Source of the DNA: Sistotremastrum niveocremeum HHB9708
Lineage: Eukaryota > Basidiomycota > Agaricomycetes > Sistotremastrales > Sistotremastraceae
DNA length: 64,000 bases
Direction of reading: 5' to 3'
Assembly (NCBI GenBank): GCA_001630475.1
Contig: KV419432.1
Coordinates: 248,001 to 312,000, forward strand
Position 1 is the stretch's first letter, and each line of letters starts with the position of its first letter. A model generated the notes under the pieces. It was not told where the DNA came from. It saw nothing but the letters and a program-made list of their open reading frames with translations, and did not search any database. The translations under genes were made by a program, and so were the position numbers. Positions 36,898 through 48,238 of this stretch are shown piece by piece.

Positions 36898-37025
36898 ATT
36901 GATGAGCAAGTGACGAGATGAGAGTTGAAGAGCAAGAGTATTTGGCGACAGTGGCATGAACACACTCGTATTTCTGTGTTCAGAAAGTCACACCAGTCAC
37001 ATTACAAAAGGCGCCGGCCTCATCT

Positions 37026-40000
37026 TCACACAAACTCCCGACGAACAGCTGCATCGACAGCGGCTTCGAGATTGGAGACAGGAGGCAGAGGCGCAAAGGG
37101 CTCAATGAATTTGGCATCGCGCATCTTGGCCGTGTTTAATATCATATCTTCCAAATTGTTCTTATGTTTGATTGCTGGTAAAGTATGAGTCGTCAGTTGC
37201 CGTTCCTGCAAGACTCTCCGAGTCCCTGTCAAGTCGCATTGATTTGCAGCACAGTTGTGCTGAACGTTGACAGTGCATTTGAGTGTGGCCAGATTGACCA
37301 CTTCATGCTGCTCCAAGAAGCACAGACCAGGCATTGCATAGGGTTCCACTAGATCCAACACTTGCACGTGCTGTAGCACTGCAAACTTGACTCTTGGACC
37401 GAAGAGACTGGCTTCGGTCACCAGGAGCTCTCGAATACGACCCAATTGGGCTGGATTCTTGTCATCGGGACGATAGACAACAACTTGGCCTACCGAGGCC
37501 TCATCACCGTTTGAGAGGACACAGTCTTCGGCCAAACGACATTCTTTGAGCTCGCTCAATAGTGTCGTTGTGAGATGACCGGCGAGAGTGTCCGCTAGCG
37601 GGAGCCATGGACCACAGACATCGGCAGCGCCAACTAGAATTCGTCACATCAGTGTGATCTTTGCACTTATGGGTGTCAAAGGGCTCACCCAAAGACACCG
37701 CTTTTGGTTGCGGGAGTCCTATGCGGTCTCGCAATACTGAATCGTCTTCCATTAACGCCCTTGGGGCAGGTCCAATGCAGCGCATTGTCTTGTGAGTGAC
37801 ACCATCCTCTTCTCGCTCGACCACAAAAAAACCACCAGACATGAGATGACGGACTGTGCTGGTGTCCGCAGCCTGTCTAGCAATATCCAACGAAGGTGCA
37901 TGTCGGTTACTATGAATACTATATGCCCGAATTGCAGCGTTATATGATTCAAAGCCCTCCGTCGCAAATAAAATGGGTGGCCCAATGCGACGAACATCTG
38001 CTACGAGATGCTTCAGCATGTGGGTCTTTGGCTTGTTCACCCATCGGGGGGACCACTCTACCATCGATACAAGCAAATGATCGATGGCTAAAGTCAGCTT
38101 TCTCTGTGGGAAAAATCAGTAAGTGACCGCTGGTTGCCAGAACTGAAGACTTGACCAGATATGATGGGAGACTCGGTATCTCAGGCATCCATACCAGTGG
38201 AATGAGGTTCGACAAAGCACTCCAGGCCTTCAGAATGGGAGCGGGGAGCAAATCGTAGAGGACAAACGGAGCGACTTGGCCGATCACACGGAAATCGCGT
38301 CCGACGAGCGAACCAGCATATTTAACATATGTTTGGCCCGAAATGGACTTCAGTCCTGGGTCCAATCCGTCAAGCGAGAGTGTACTTAATCGATGGATGA
38401 CTGTGAGCTTGTCCTTGGCCGAAAGCCGTTCCATGGCATCGCGCCACAAATATTTGAGGATCCCGAGGAGGATGACATGAAGGATTTCGATGAGGGTATC
38501 TGAGTGAGGGTCGACACCGGGGAGGCTCCAGATTGGGCTGTACGGGTCGAAGTTTGCACCCAAAGATGAGATGTACTCATTGATCGCTTTCTCGCCCTCC
38601 TGATATGTTCCGCCACGCCAGAGTTTGTTGACGATGTCGATGAAATACATAAGATGTTCATCTTTGAGGCCACTTTCCGTTCGTCGCTTGGCTTGTTCGG
38701 ACAGGCTTGTCTGGGTCTTCGCGTCTTGCCATTGCCTGTGCAACGTGTCCTGCGTTGCCGCACACGTGCGGGCTTCTCCAACCTGAGCACCATATGTTGA
38801 TCAATGAGGTGTTCCACTGTAAACATATAATTCATACCTGCAAGGCCCTCAGCACACGCGCCTTCATCCCCCAAAATGTTTCCTTTGGTTTCCCTCGAGG
38901 CCGTCCTGGTTGGGCAATGATGACGTCCTCCGGGTCAATATCAGGCACACCTGCCGCACTGACATGCTCGTCTCTTTCATTCTTGTCTTTCCCTCGTACC
39001 ATACACCTCCGGCAATAACACTTGCCGGTCAATCCAATATGACACGCAAACGTGCTTCCCATAGGGTTGTCACATAGCTCTGCGAATGTCACAGGAAAGA
39101 CGAGTGTCTCCTCGCTGGTCTCGCAATCCCAAACAGTGACACCATCCGCATAAGCTGCCCTAAACCCTTGTTAGCCGATTCGTATGCTCATGCACTAGCA
39201 AACTCACTTAATCTCCGCGGCAACTCCCTCAAGCATCTCCAACGGCGGAGCGATGTTTGACGTGCACAAGAAATGTATATTGAACTGCTTGTGCACCTCT
39301 TCTCGTGGTAGGCCGGCAGCAGTGAATAAGAACGAATTATGTTCATTCCATTTCTTCGACTGATTACCAGACGTGTCGTCGCAATATAACCACATCATGA
39401 ACGCCAATACACGGCGACCGTTGGCCTTGATACGCCAAGGATTGGGCCCCTGAGGCCATTCCCGCAGGCGTTCTTCGCCTGGAACATGCATACCTGAAGC
39501 GGGTCCTGACTGTAAGCCGAAATTCCACGTTGGCGCAGACCAAAACTTACCCCAAATCCAATCAGGTGGCGGGACCCCAGCTGCCTCCGCGAATGCCTCT
39601 AAGGTCGGATAGTTTGCGACCAGTTCTGTCTCATCAAACTCAAACTCCTCGTCCGAAAGGACGGTCCACGCTGTGCGCAAGCCATGCTCTGGTGAATTTT
39701 GACTTTGAGGTTCGATTTTATAGGCCTTGCAATGAAACAGCTGACTGCCTTCTTTTCGAAACCAGCGCAGAGGAACGCAATAACGAGGTCCAGTCAGCAT
39801 CGTGGGTTCGCAGACATAATAGTCATCTGCCCGAATGCGGATCATTGGCGTTAGGAGCTCAGGAGCCATCTCCTTCAGCCATTTTTTGCCTTGCCAACAT
39901 TCTCGCAGTCCACCCAAGGTCTCTTCGGGGTAGAAATGGAGCTTAGGTCTGACAAGAGGATTAGCGAATTCCTAGAATGTGACATCAGATGTCTCGTGGT

Positions 40001-40871
40001 GAGACAGACAGTGAGGTGACGAACCTGACGAATGATATCTGCGAGGGAGTTCACATAATAAAGATGACCCAGAGATCCCTTGAACTCTTTCGTGTTCACG
40101 CAACATAGCTTCCGTAAGCGTTCCTTAATTGACTTGACTGCTCGAGCCGACGGAACGTCTGCAACCCTGTTGACTCTGAGGAGATACGCCATCAAGTCGG
40201 TGTCTCCGTCGGACATGACATGTCGGGAGAATGATGCAGCCACCGACATTGTGCAGGCCTGGGAGCACATTAGCTTAACTTCCCACTAAACAATATATGT
40301 ATAGCAACATACAGCACGGTTCTTCCAAGGCCACCATTCCGACTCGTTTTCATCGTCAACAATCGCAGTGGGTTTGCTTGGGAGAGGCGCGTGCTCTGTA
40401 GATACCGATCAGATGCTGATCCATCTCGTTTGGCTTGAATGACTTACCAGGAAAGTGCTCGGGAAGGTAATCCAATGTATTCTCCTCAAATCCTTCTTGC
40501 CCCCTAACATCATCGTGGTCATGTTCGCCGACATCATCTGCAGGTATATCTTCTCCTCGGACGCTTTGGACAGGTCCTGACGTGGTCGGGATAGGTTGTG
40601 GCGGATCCTGTTGTTCCTGACGAGCCCGATCTTGAGTTGCGCTCTCAGGGCGATAGCGCAGATGGAGCAGCAGGCGAGATTGGTGGACCTGAGTCTTTTC
40701 GTGTTTGATAGCGTGTCCCTTTCTCGTTGCTGTATACAGGTCGCAACGCCGACATTTCCATGTGGTGCCGTCGTGCTCGAAGTCTGACATATGAGTCAGA
40801 TAAGCATGTACCTCATGATCACTTGCTCGCACTTGCTCACCTTGAGGTCGGTTGAATTCTTGAGGGGACAT
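37026..40871 (-). CDS. Plavaka/CACTA-type transposase
   Basis: Multi-exon transposase gene. The N-terminus has a C2H2-like zinc finger (WKCRRCDLYTATRKGH...H) followed by a linker rich in Gln, Pro, Asp and Glu. The middle exons contain VPLRWFRKEGSQLFHCKAYK, a segment with KQFNIHFLCTSNIAPPLEML, FACHIGLTGKCYCRRCMVRG (a cysteine-rich motif), and DPHSDTLIEILHVILLGILK. The later part contains WVNKPKTHMLKHLVADVRR and LFATEGFESYNAAIRAYS. The ILH..LLG..KY and KTH.LKHL..D..R.GP segments are typical of basidiomycete Plavaka/CACTA transposases. Start ATG 40871; the stop is TGA at 37026-37028 after VRREFV. The catalytic acidic residues could not be fixed by eye. Frames are open between plausible introns. 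Confidence 0.78.
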
Positions 40872-41402
40872 GACAGCTCGGTGGAGAGTTGAGTGTGACC
40901 GTGAAGTGATATTCCCTTGTCTTATAACGCTGCGGCTGGATGAGACGAGGACCGTGTCTCAGATGGACCAATTGTTCCAAAATGCAGCCACGTTGACACC
41001 AAGTCATCCGAGGTCTGACAGCCGTGACACACCAAGTGCCAGAGCGGAAGCTTGAAGAGACCGGCACCAAGCCCGTCCAGAGTCCATGAGAGGCATCGAG
41101 ACTCGAGAGCTCGAGTCGACTGCTACAGCAGAGTCGCTTTCGCGGAGTTCGCCAGTAAGTCCGATTCCCCCTTTGGTAAGTCCTCGGACAAACAAGATCA
41201 CGTGGGGTACGACGCGACTTGTACGAATTTTTGGACGCGCGCGCACGGAAAGAGCCGAGGCTTCGTATCTGAGTTTCTTTAATACAAACAACCCAGATCA
41301 GGGATAAAAACTGCATTAGAGACGGAAAACAACGCCCCGAGAACTGTTCTACGCAAAAACAATGGCTCCTCAACTCCAACAATGTCCTGGAAATGCGTCC
41401 AT

Positions 41403-41432
41403 GATTGAATCATGGTGGGATGTCTGGCCGTG
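41403..41432. repeat. Right terminal inverted repeat of CACTA-like element
   Basis: Read on the minus strand it begins CACGGCCAGACATCC and continues CACCATGATTCAATC, mirroring the left end. It is followed by TA on the plus strand. Confidence 0.8.
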
Positions 41433-41434
41433 TA

Positions 41435-41911
41435 CTCCACGGCCCGCGGCTGTACAATTGCGACCACATCTGCGACATTCCCAGGACTCAAACCGCCGGC
41501 AAGAGTGATCGGCAGAGTTGTAGATCCTTCGCGCCTGGAGGGTTCGCCACGGTCGACAGCGGTCTTCGCAAAGCTCAAATCAATGACAGTCCTGCTGCCA
41601 TACGGGTCCTGGAGGTCGCTCTCCGGATTGAATCAAGAAGCAGGAATCGGTGCAAGCTTGATCGAATCATGTCTTGCAGGTGGACTCGTTGCCCTCCATG
41701 AAACCCGCGAATAATAGGCACCGGTAAAAATCTTGACCATTCCGGCGGCTGCGATCCACAAGCTGGAAGATATCCAAATGAACACCGCTGGACTTTGTGA
41801 AGAATCTGTGCTTGAAACGTCCCGAACGATCAGCGGTTTGTCGACGCGGATTGCCTTTTCGAGGGCATGCGCTTGGGTAGCGAACCCGCCCTGATTTTCG
41901 CTATTACCCAC
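41435..41911 (-). pseudogene. Relic of a TIM-barrel gene (phosphoribosylanthranilate isomerase-like), truncated
   Basis: The minus strand next to the transposon reads LPITLAGGLSPGNVADVV and then VQPRAVE, which looks like the LAGGL.PENV...V.P..VD segment of phosphoribosylanthranilate isomerases and related TIM barrels. A little upstream, a different frame gives FLLLDS, which in that family precedes the phosphate loop, while the frame holding LAGGL has a stop there. A one-base shift between the two frames would explain this. The typical next motif (DVSSG) is absent because the transposon end follows directly. No complete gene is visible. It is probably a decayed or interrupted gene, and the family call is tentative. 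Confidence 0.35.
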
Positions 41912-43713
41912 TGGGGGATCAACAGGAACGAGAGTATTCCTGAGCCCGTGAATGGCCGGGCGATCGCGCTCGGAGTTCCCAGACTGAGAAATCGTTTGCT
42001 GCGGGGTGCAAAGACTAAACCGATCAGATCAGCTCATGCCTCACCAGCTCCCAAGGCTTCTCCCGCCGTATTATAGTCGCAGATTTTGACTAGGAGCATC
42101 GGTTCTGATTGGACAACAGGCGGGGGGGCGAATTCCCAGAAGCGCGTGGATAAAAGCCGCCGGATCAGATGCCCGTATCAAGGATCCACCAACCGAAAAT
42201 CGCCCTCACTGCTTGCTAGACATGATCTCTGACATCTTTGACCGAGGATTCCTCACGCAAATTGAAAGGGAAGGGAGAGTGAAGTGAGTCGATGAAGGGG
42301 CAGCATTGCGACAATTAGAAGTACGGTGTCAGCACCATGAAGCATGGTTTCGCTGTTCTGAGATTCGTCGAGGATAAAGTCCTTCCGCAGAATAGCCGGG
42401 AGTCGGTAAAGAATCCACGACCTGCGTGCTAGCCCAATATTCAACGAAGACCCTGTGATCCATATAGGCTCTGTAACAAGGAGACTGATAGTGGCTCCAC
42501 CATAAGCAAGGAGTGTTACGCAGCACTGGCCGCAATAGAGAAGTCGCCCTCGAACGGCGAAGCACGCTCGATCTCTGCCACTGCATGTAATGCGGAATGT
42601 GTTTCATTTCGATGACGTGTCACGAATGGTGTAAGAGGAGAGCGAGGTTCAAGGATAGAAAGGTTTGGAGATCGGCAGGAGTGGTCGCGATGGTAGTGCG
42701 TGCAAACTCGACATCTTTGATGCGATGGGGATAAATCTTCTCCCAGTTAGATGGTATTTGAGTTGTCAAAGATCCACGTACGTAATATTGATTCAAATGG
42801 AGGAGGGAGATGTCATGGACTTTCACATGTGGATTTTCGCTCAAAGTACCGCCGCTGAGCGAGTGGAAGAGCATCGCCTGCCTCTGACAGGATACTCTCG
42901 GATGATTTGCACCGACTCAATCGCAACCTTCCAATGACGAACGCCCATTAGAACGCCGCTCTCTTGAGACGTTACCGTGATTTGCAGATCGGCAGGCAGA
43001 CTTTTGATCTCAGTAGTCAGGCAGCGGCAACGAGTGATGACGGCAAGTTGAGGAATACCTTGTATACAGCCTCGTCCATCATCTCACTTTGCACATCTTC
43101 CCCTGCACGATTTCCCCAGTTTATTCGGGATCCCCACCAGACGAATCAGCCATGCACTCCAGGCACATGCGTGCCCCTAAAAATGGGTATCCTCCCGGCA
43201 AGATATTCGATAGCTTCTCTAGAGATCCAGAGTCATGTCTGAGGATATCCAGAGCCTGGAGATATACATGAGCTCTTGAGTTGCAACTAGGGAAGCTGCT
43301 CCGCCGTGGTGACGTCTCGCGGATCACTGTGGCGTCCGTTCCAAACAGACGAAAGCTTTGCTAGAGTTTCCAGGAGAATTAAAGCAGTCTCGGAGGCATA
43401 TATGAGGACCAGCTAGATCTCCTTGCTGAGGAAAGGAGGGAGAGTCGTTGAACGATAAGTGACAGATGATTTCTGTCAGCCGATGTTGTCATCGTTCCCG
43501 GATAGCCGGTTTCGGCTCGCCGGCTGTCGGACTTCCAGCCACAGCTCCAGCCACGGCTTTTGGACACAGAAATCATCCTCCACAAATCCTCCACTATCCA
43601 AAGGACGCCATAATGAAGCCATCAATATTCCTACTGGTACAAAATTTTGACACAATGCTTTCATCACCTCGCGTTCTACACCAATAATAAACCTGTCTCA
43701 CAGGCATCTCTGA
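41912..43713. other. Intergenic, possible unidentified gene fragments
   Basis: About 1.8 kb. On the minus strand, 42.62-43.02 kb has a coding-like frame (SLPADLQITVTSQESGVLMG, VRHWKVAIESVQIIRESILS, then MLFHSLSGGTLSENPHVKVH...) that may span one or two introns. I recognise no family, and neighbouring frames are broken. It may be a small unknown gene or a relic. Confidence 0.3.
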
Positions 43714-46708
43714 TTACGAAAACTTATCCTTAGTGCTGAAGGTCAGTACCGTGACGCTCTGGGCCGAGAACGTCGCATTGAAGCCCGTAGGATGGAGTAC
43801 TACCGTGCTCGAATGCACTGGAATAATGTTCCTCGGATTATCCGGGGTGTTCGATACGTTGAAGATGCCCGAACCATCGGTTTGACTGAGCGTCGAAAGA
43901 GTCGCAGTGGGTCCAACACTGAAATCGAATGTAAGGTAGACTACGAGGTCATCGTTACCCGTATTAGCGACCTATGCATCGACTATCAGGAACTTTCGCT
44001 CCGGTGGAGAGAAGACCACAAACCTTCAAGAAGACCAGATTGGTGTCGTTATTGTGACTGGCCACCCAGTAAAGAGGGTTGGTGCTGTTATCTTGAGTAG
44101 GTGTTGTGGCGAGTATATGAGTGCCCCTGTTACTGCTGAAGAGCTGAAAGAAATGATTTAGGAGATCCATCATGAATAAAATGACCCATTTACTTGTTGG
44201 ACATAGTACGAAGTGGACCCGAACGAAGTCCCAGCATCGAAGCTTATCAAGTCCGGTGTCCATTGATTCGCTCCCAAGTGCTCGAGCGTGGGCGCATCTA
44301 TAACCGGCGTCATCCAACAGGGAAACGCCAAAGCAAAACTCAGCTGAACATACATGCTGCTGCGAATACTACGTCTGTATTCCTTTCCATCCCTGTCATA
44401 AAAGCAGCTTCGGCAACTGAGCCTTCGAGGGTAGGAAATTGAAATCTTCCAGAAGCGAATGTCCCGAGAGCATTCTGATCGTCAGTCGAAGTAACTTCAA
44501 ATGCATATTCAAAACAGGTCAAGGGTCAAAGAACGAGGTAGCAAAGCAACCCTACCAGCATATTCGCCCACGAGAAACTGGGTGCCATTTCGGGGATAGT
44601 TGTCAAACATGAATGCACCGGTAAACTTGAACCAGTCCGGAGAGTTGTACTCGTGAAAATCAACTAAGAAGCGATGCACATAATTTAAAGTTGGCGATCG
44701 CTTCAAACACGGTAAGATAGACTTTTTTTACTCAACTTGAAGTGTAAGGAGGGTCCAAGGCGGTTGTGGGGAGAGACGTGTCAATGAATGTTAGGTTCGG
44801 GAATTTTGCTGATAAGGTTGATACAAAGGCCTGCCAACGATATGCGGCATAACTTGGTGCAGGTTAGCGACATGCAAATCTGGTACTTCGATCTCCCTAC
44901 GAAGCAGGCTGAAACTAGAGCCAAGAAACAGTCAACCCAAGTTAAATCGCAGAAATTGGATACTACCTGGTCCTCGTTGCCACTATTCATAGGTTAACGT
45001 TTTTGTGTTGATATGATAATCCAAAGACTTACACCTCAATGTATTTCAATGCATACGGTTCCTCCCTGCCAAGCTGCGCACGTAAGGCGGCATTCTTGTT
45101 TGTTTTTGCGTCCTCCGTAATGAACTCGATCTCGTTGATAGCGTCGTCAATGTATGGTTGCAGATCTGCTTCAGGTACGATTGGCCAAGTAGTGAGATCT
45201 GAATAATTGGCTGTGGCTATTCCGGACCAAATAGCGAGGATGGGTTCCTGGCGATAGAACGACTCAGTCTATTGAGAATGTCAATTGAAGATAGGTCTGG
45301 CAACATACGGCCTTCAGATCTTCAATCCAGTCTAGATATTCCAAAAGACCCTGAGTCGATCGTTAAGATGCAATCTCTTTCTGTGGGAAATCACAAACCA
45401 GTCCATCGGTATTTGGGTACCCTTACATAACGCATAGTATCGAAACATTCAGACTTTTCGAAGCGAGAACAGCTCACCCCAATTCGCAACCCGGCCGGGC
45501 CGATTTTCGATGCTAGAATCTGTCAGAAGGATGCTCTTTAGGATACCGTTTTTCAATGAAGGTACATACGGGCCGATTGTCTCATTCCATTTCCACCTCG
45601 TGTCGAATGAGAGTCCTTCGATGTTATTTCCCCCTTTATCATAATCAATCAGTTGATCCCAATACAGGTGAGACTATACAAACCTGGGAATCTCCAGAAG
45701 GAAGGTTTTAAAGCGGCCAAAAGTTCTGCCAAGTCAACCCTCATTCCGTTCTCCCGTCCATTAAAAGTTGGGGGAAATAGAGACAGCAGGCCAAAGTTTA
45801 TTGTGGATCCCTTAGCAGAACTGCCATCTGCAGTGATAGTGAAGGCATTGTTAATGTCCGGAGCGGACGCGGTAGGAGCAAGCTGAAGAGAGAATTTCTT
45901 CCAAGATGATGAGATACCACTGATCGTCTTCGTCGCATAGACGGCTCCGGACAAGGATTGCAGAGACACAGTAAGGGACCCCTTGAAGTCAGAAGACTTA
46001 GCATAAAATGACGCGTTATAGGTCCATGCCTGCTGAATCTTGATGCCTACGCAACCTCTTAGTGATAAATGGCCGCGCGGAGATTAAAAAACTCGCCCCA
46101 ATAGCCCGTATTCTGGAAGCCAACTGGTCCGCCAACTATTGTGGAAGGTATGCTGAGTTCGAGACTATTTGGTAAACTAGCCGAGACGCCCGGTGTGTTA
46201 TCGACCACGGTCAGAAAAGCTCCGTTCACCGCTTGGTAGGAGTTGAGTCTATTTCCAAGAAATTAGCGGTCTTCTTGGTAGACACGAATGCTCACGTACG
46301 CAGCTTGAGTCCCCGGAAGCACGCCTTGAAATGCCCGATTTTGTAGCAGTTCGCCTACAAGTGAAACGCTCCCCGTGAATATTTCAAGTGCGTCTTTACG
46401 GAATTCGTACCGTAAAGGCCACCATCGCCACTTCACACAGATATATGAACCATGAGATAACGGGCATTCTGACTGACTCTCACCCAAAATTAATATCCTA
46501 TAAAGAGATAGATGAAGTGCGATTTTCTAGGCCAAACACGTGAACTCACCTCGAACATGATGCCGTACAACAACGGGCTCATTGGAACCGTCACATTTTT
46601 CGATATATGTAGATTGAGAGGGTTCGTGGGCGTTAATTGCAGAGCGGCTGGTTGGAATAATTGTGAAAACCAGACACTAAAACATGCTAGAATGAGAGAA
46701 CTGTGCAT
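43714..46708 (-). CDS. GH51 alpha-L-arabinofuranosidase, secreted
   Basis: Glycoside hydrolase family 51 enzyme that releases terminal arabinose from plant hemicellulose and pectin. It begins with a hydrophobic signal peptide ([20 protein letters not shown]), then [36 protein letters not shown] (assembled across a 20-base exon), and the [20 protein letters not shown] region. [19 protein letters not shown] (the acid/base glutamate, about 44.97 kb) and FLVGEYAG (the nucleophile glutamate, about 44.56 kb) follow. Then come [37 protein letters not shown] and a beta-rich C-terminal domain ending [12 protein letters not shown]. Stop TAA 43714-43716. There are numerous short introns. The start at 46708 is chosen because upstream in-frame codons would bury the signal peptide. 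The gene appears intact. Confidence 0.9.
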
Positions 46709-48238
46709 TTGGAGTTGGTTCCAAATCGCCAGTGCTCCGCTGGCACTCATTTTTATGAGGAGCCAAAGGTATTCTGTACCCACAGTCCTCGGAGTGTGAG
46801 CTTCGCAATGACGAACTGGTAGAAGCTGTTTTAATGGGAGGACGTCGCGTGAGCTCATGAAGTTGAGGAGACGGAGCGCCATGGCTCGTCGGGCCGGACA
46901 TCGTGCTAATATTTCGGAGAATTCTGGCAACACTCGTCTTCGGTATGTGAAACGCAACTACGACTACAGTAATGAACCGAATGAATGGAAAATTTAAGCT
47001 CGCTGAGTCTGAGAACTGAGGCCTGCGGGAGTCCCAAATTTTTGAAGATGATTTCTCGAGGAACTTCACAGTCGGATAGAGTGTGGTCTGGGCAGATGAA
47101 ACAGAGGCTCGTAATCTGGAATCAAGATCAAAGTGTTGCTAAAGAAATCGAAAGGTTTAGCATGCAAACACAGTGGATGCATCTGATTTACTACTTCAAA
47201 AGTCGACCGCAGAGTTCCGATGCCGCCATTCCTTCCGTCAGCTTTTTCGGGGTCCCTTCCGTTCTGCTTGGATGCTGGGGTTTTGATAACTTACCGCCTT
47301 CAAGCACATGAATGTCGTATGACAGGAAATCAATAGCCTCTCCTCTCTGCCGAAAGGTACGGCCCGCATCCGAGTAACTTAGAGCCAGTAAAAATAGTTC
47401 AACAGATGGGATGTACAACACAGAGCAATTATTTTGATAACTTGGCATCTTCCCTTGTTCTTTGATCGAACGACTCAAATCCCAGGGGTTGTATCGGCAA
47501 GTTTGACTATGGATTAGCCTGTTACGAATTGATCGCTGACAGGTTCCGAATCCGTTCCGATCAACGTGCAATCGAACTTGAAGACCCAAGACGTTGGAAA
47601 GGACGGAGACATCTCGAGGGACAGGGGCAGGTCCACAGTTGTAGGTTTCATGTGCGAGTGTGAGTTGCCATTCAGAGTACCGTGAGCAGAATTTGGTGGG
47701 AGACTTGGGCATGATAAAACTGCATTTAGATGCCGGATGGGCATCTGAGAGGCACGACCGCGTGTCCAGGACCAGAAGCTGTCTTGCACTGGCTGCGTCA
47801 CCCAAAAGAGCCGTCTTGTTCGTCGTTTCGAGCATCCGCAGGTCGGAGACGAGAATAAGCCGCACGCAAAAAACATGGCCAAACAAAAGTCGGGCTTCCT
47901 TCTGCTCGGTCCTCGCTAAATCCAACCCGAAGTTTTTGAAAGAGGCAATGGCTTTCTCGCGCAAAAGGCACAGCTCCAAGAACTGTGATGCAGAAACACC
48001 ACTCGTTCCTGAGTTCAGGAGATTCTCACACCAGCTCAAGGTGCAGACTTCAATTGTCTTAGCTCAGCCACCGGTTAACTCCTATCAGGAGGCTCCTCAA
48101 GGCATCCCTGCACGTCAAAATGTCATCCAAGTTCGCATCTTGACTTGAGGCTGCCTTGCCATTCACTTACGCTCGCCCCAGAAACCTTTCTTTGACTCTC
48201 CCAAAAATACCTAGGATTAAATTTCTTCGATTTCTTGG
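46709..48238. other. Intergenic between GH51 and first P450
   Basis: About 1.5 kb upstream of both divergent neighbours, so it contains both promoters. It also contains one long minus-strand frame, listed separately. Nothing else was recognised. Confidence 0.4.
47191..48039 (-). CDS. Hypothetical protein, 282 residues, uncertain
   Basis: An uninterrupted 282-codon minus-strand frame, which is long for chance, but with no recognised domain, signal peptide or membrane segment. A second frame on the same strand overlaps it (47514-47882). Introns typical of this genome are not evident. It could be an orphan gene, or a chance frame in the spacer between the GH51 and P450 genes. Confidence 0.25.
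   Translation of the reverse strand: MSWCENLLNSGTSGVSASQFLELCLLREKAIASFKNFGLDLARTEQKEARLLFGHVFCVRLILVSDLRMLETTNKTALLGDAASARQLLVLDTRSCLSDAHPASKCSFIMPKSPTKFCSRYSEWQLTLAHETYNCGPAPVPRDVSVLSNVLGLQVRLHVDRNGFGTCQRSIRNRLIHSQTCRYNPWDLSRSIKEQGKMPSYQNNCSVLYIPSVELFLLALSYSDAGRTFRQRGEAIDFLSYDIHVLEGGKLSKPQHPSRTEGTPKKLTEGMAASELCGRLLK

Larger units (their letters stand above)
34537..41432 (-). mobile_element. CACTA-like (EnSpm/Plavaka type) DNA transposon, apparently complete
   Basis: A 6,896-bp element with 30-bp terminal inverted repeats (34537-34566 and 41403-41432) that match at 27 of 30 positions and both begin with CAC. The dinucleotide TA flanks both ends (34535-34536 and 41433-41434), as expected for a 2-bp target duplication. 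Inside are two minus-strand multi-exon genes, a transposase (37026-40871) and a second gene of unknown role (34871-36897). CACTA ends, the C2H2 finger and the transposase sequence style fit the Plavaka group common in agaricomycetes. Subterminal DNA near 34.57-34.60 kb repeats part of the end motif (GATTCAATC / GATTGAATC). Both open frames look continuous after splicing, so the copy may be recent. Confidence 0.8.

Noticed and set aside
43379-44100. Plus-strand frames over the GH51 3' end
   Set aside because: They are shadows of the minus-strand glycoside hydrolase exons or lie in its 3' flank, and have no domain.
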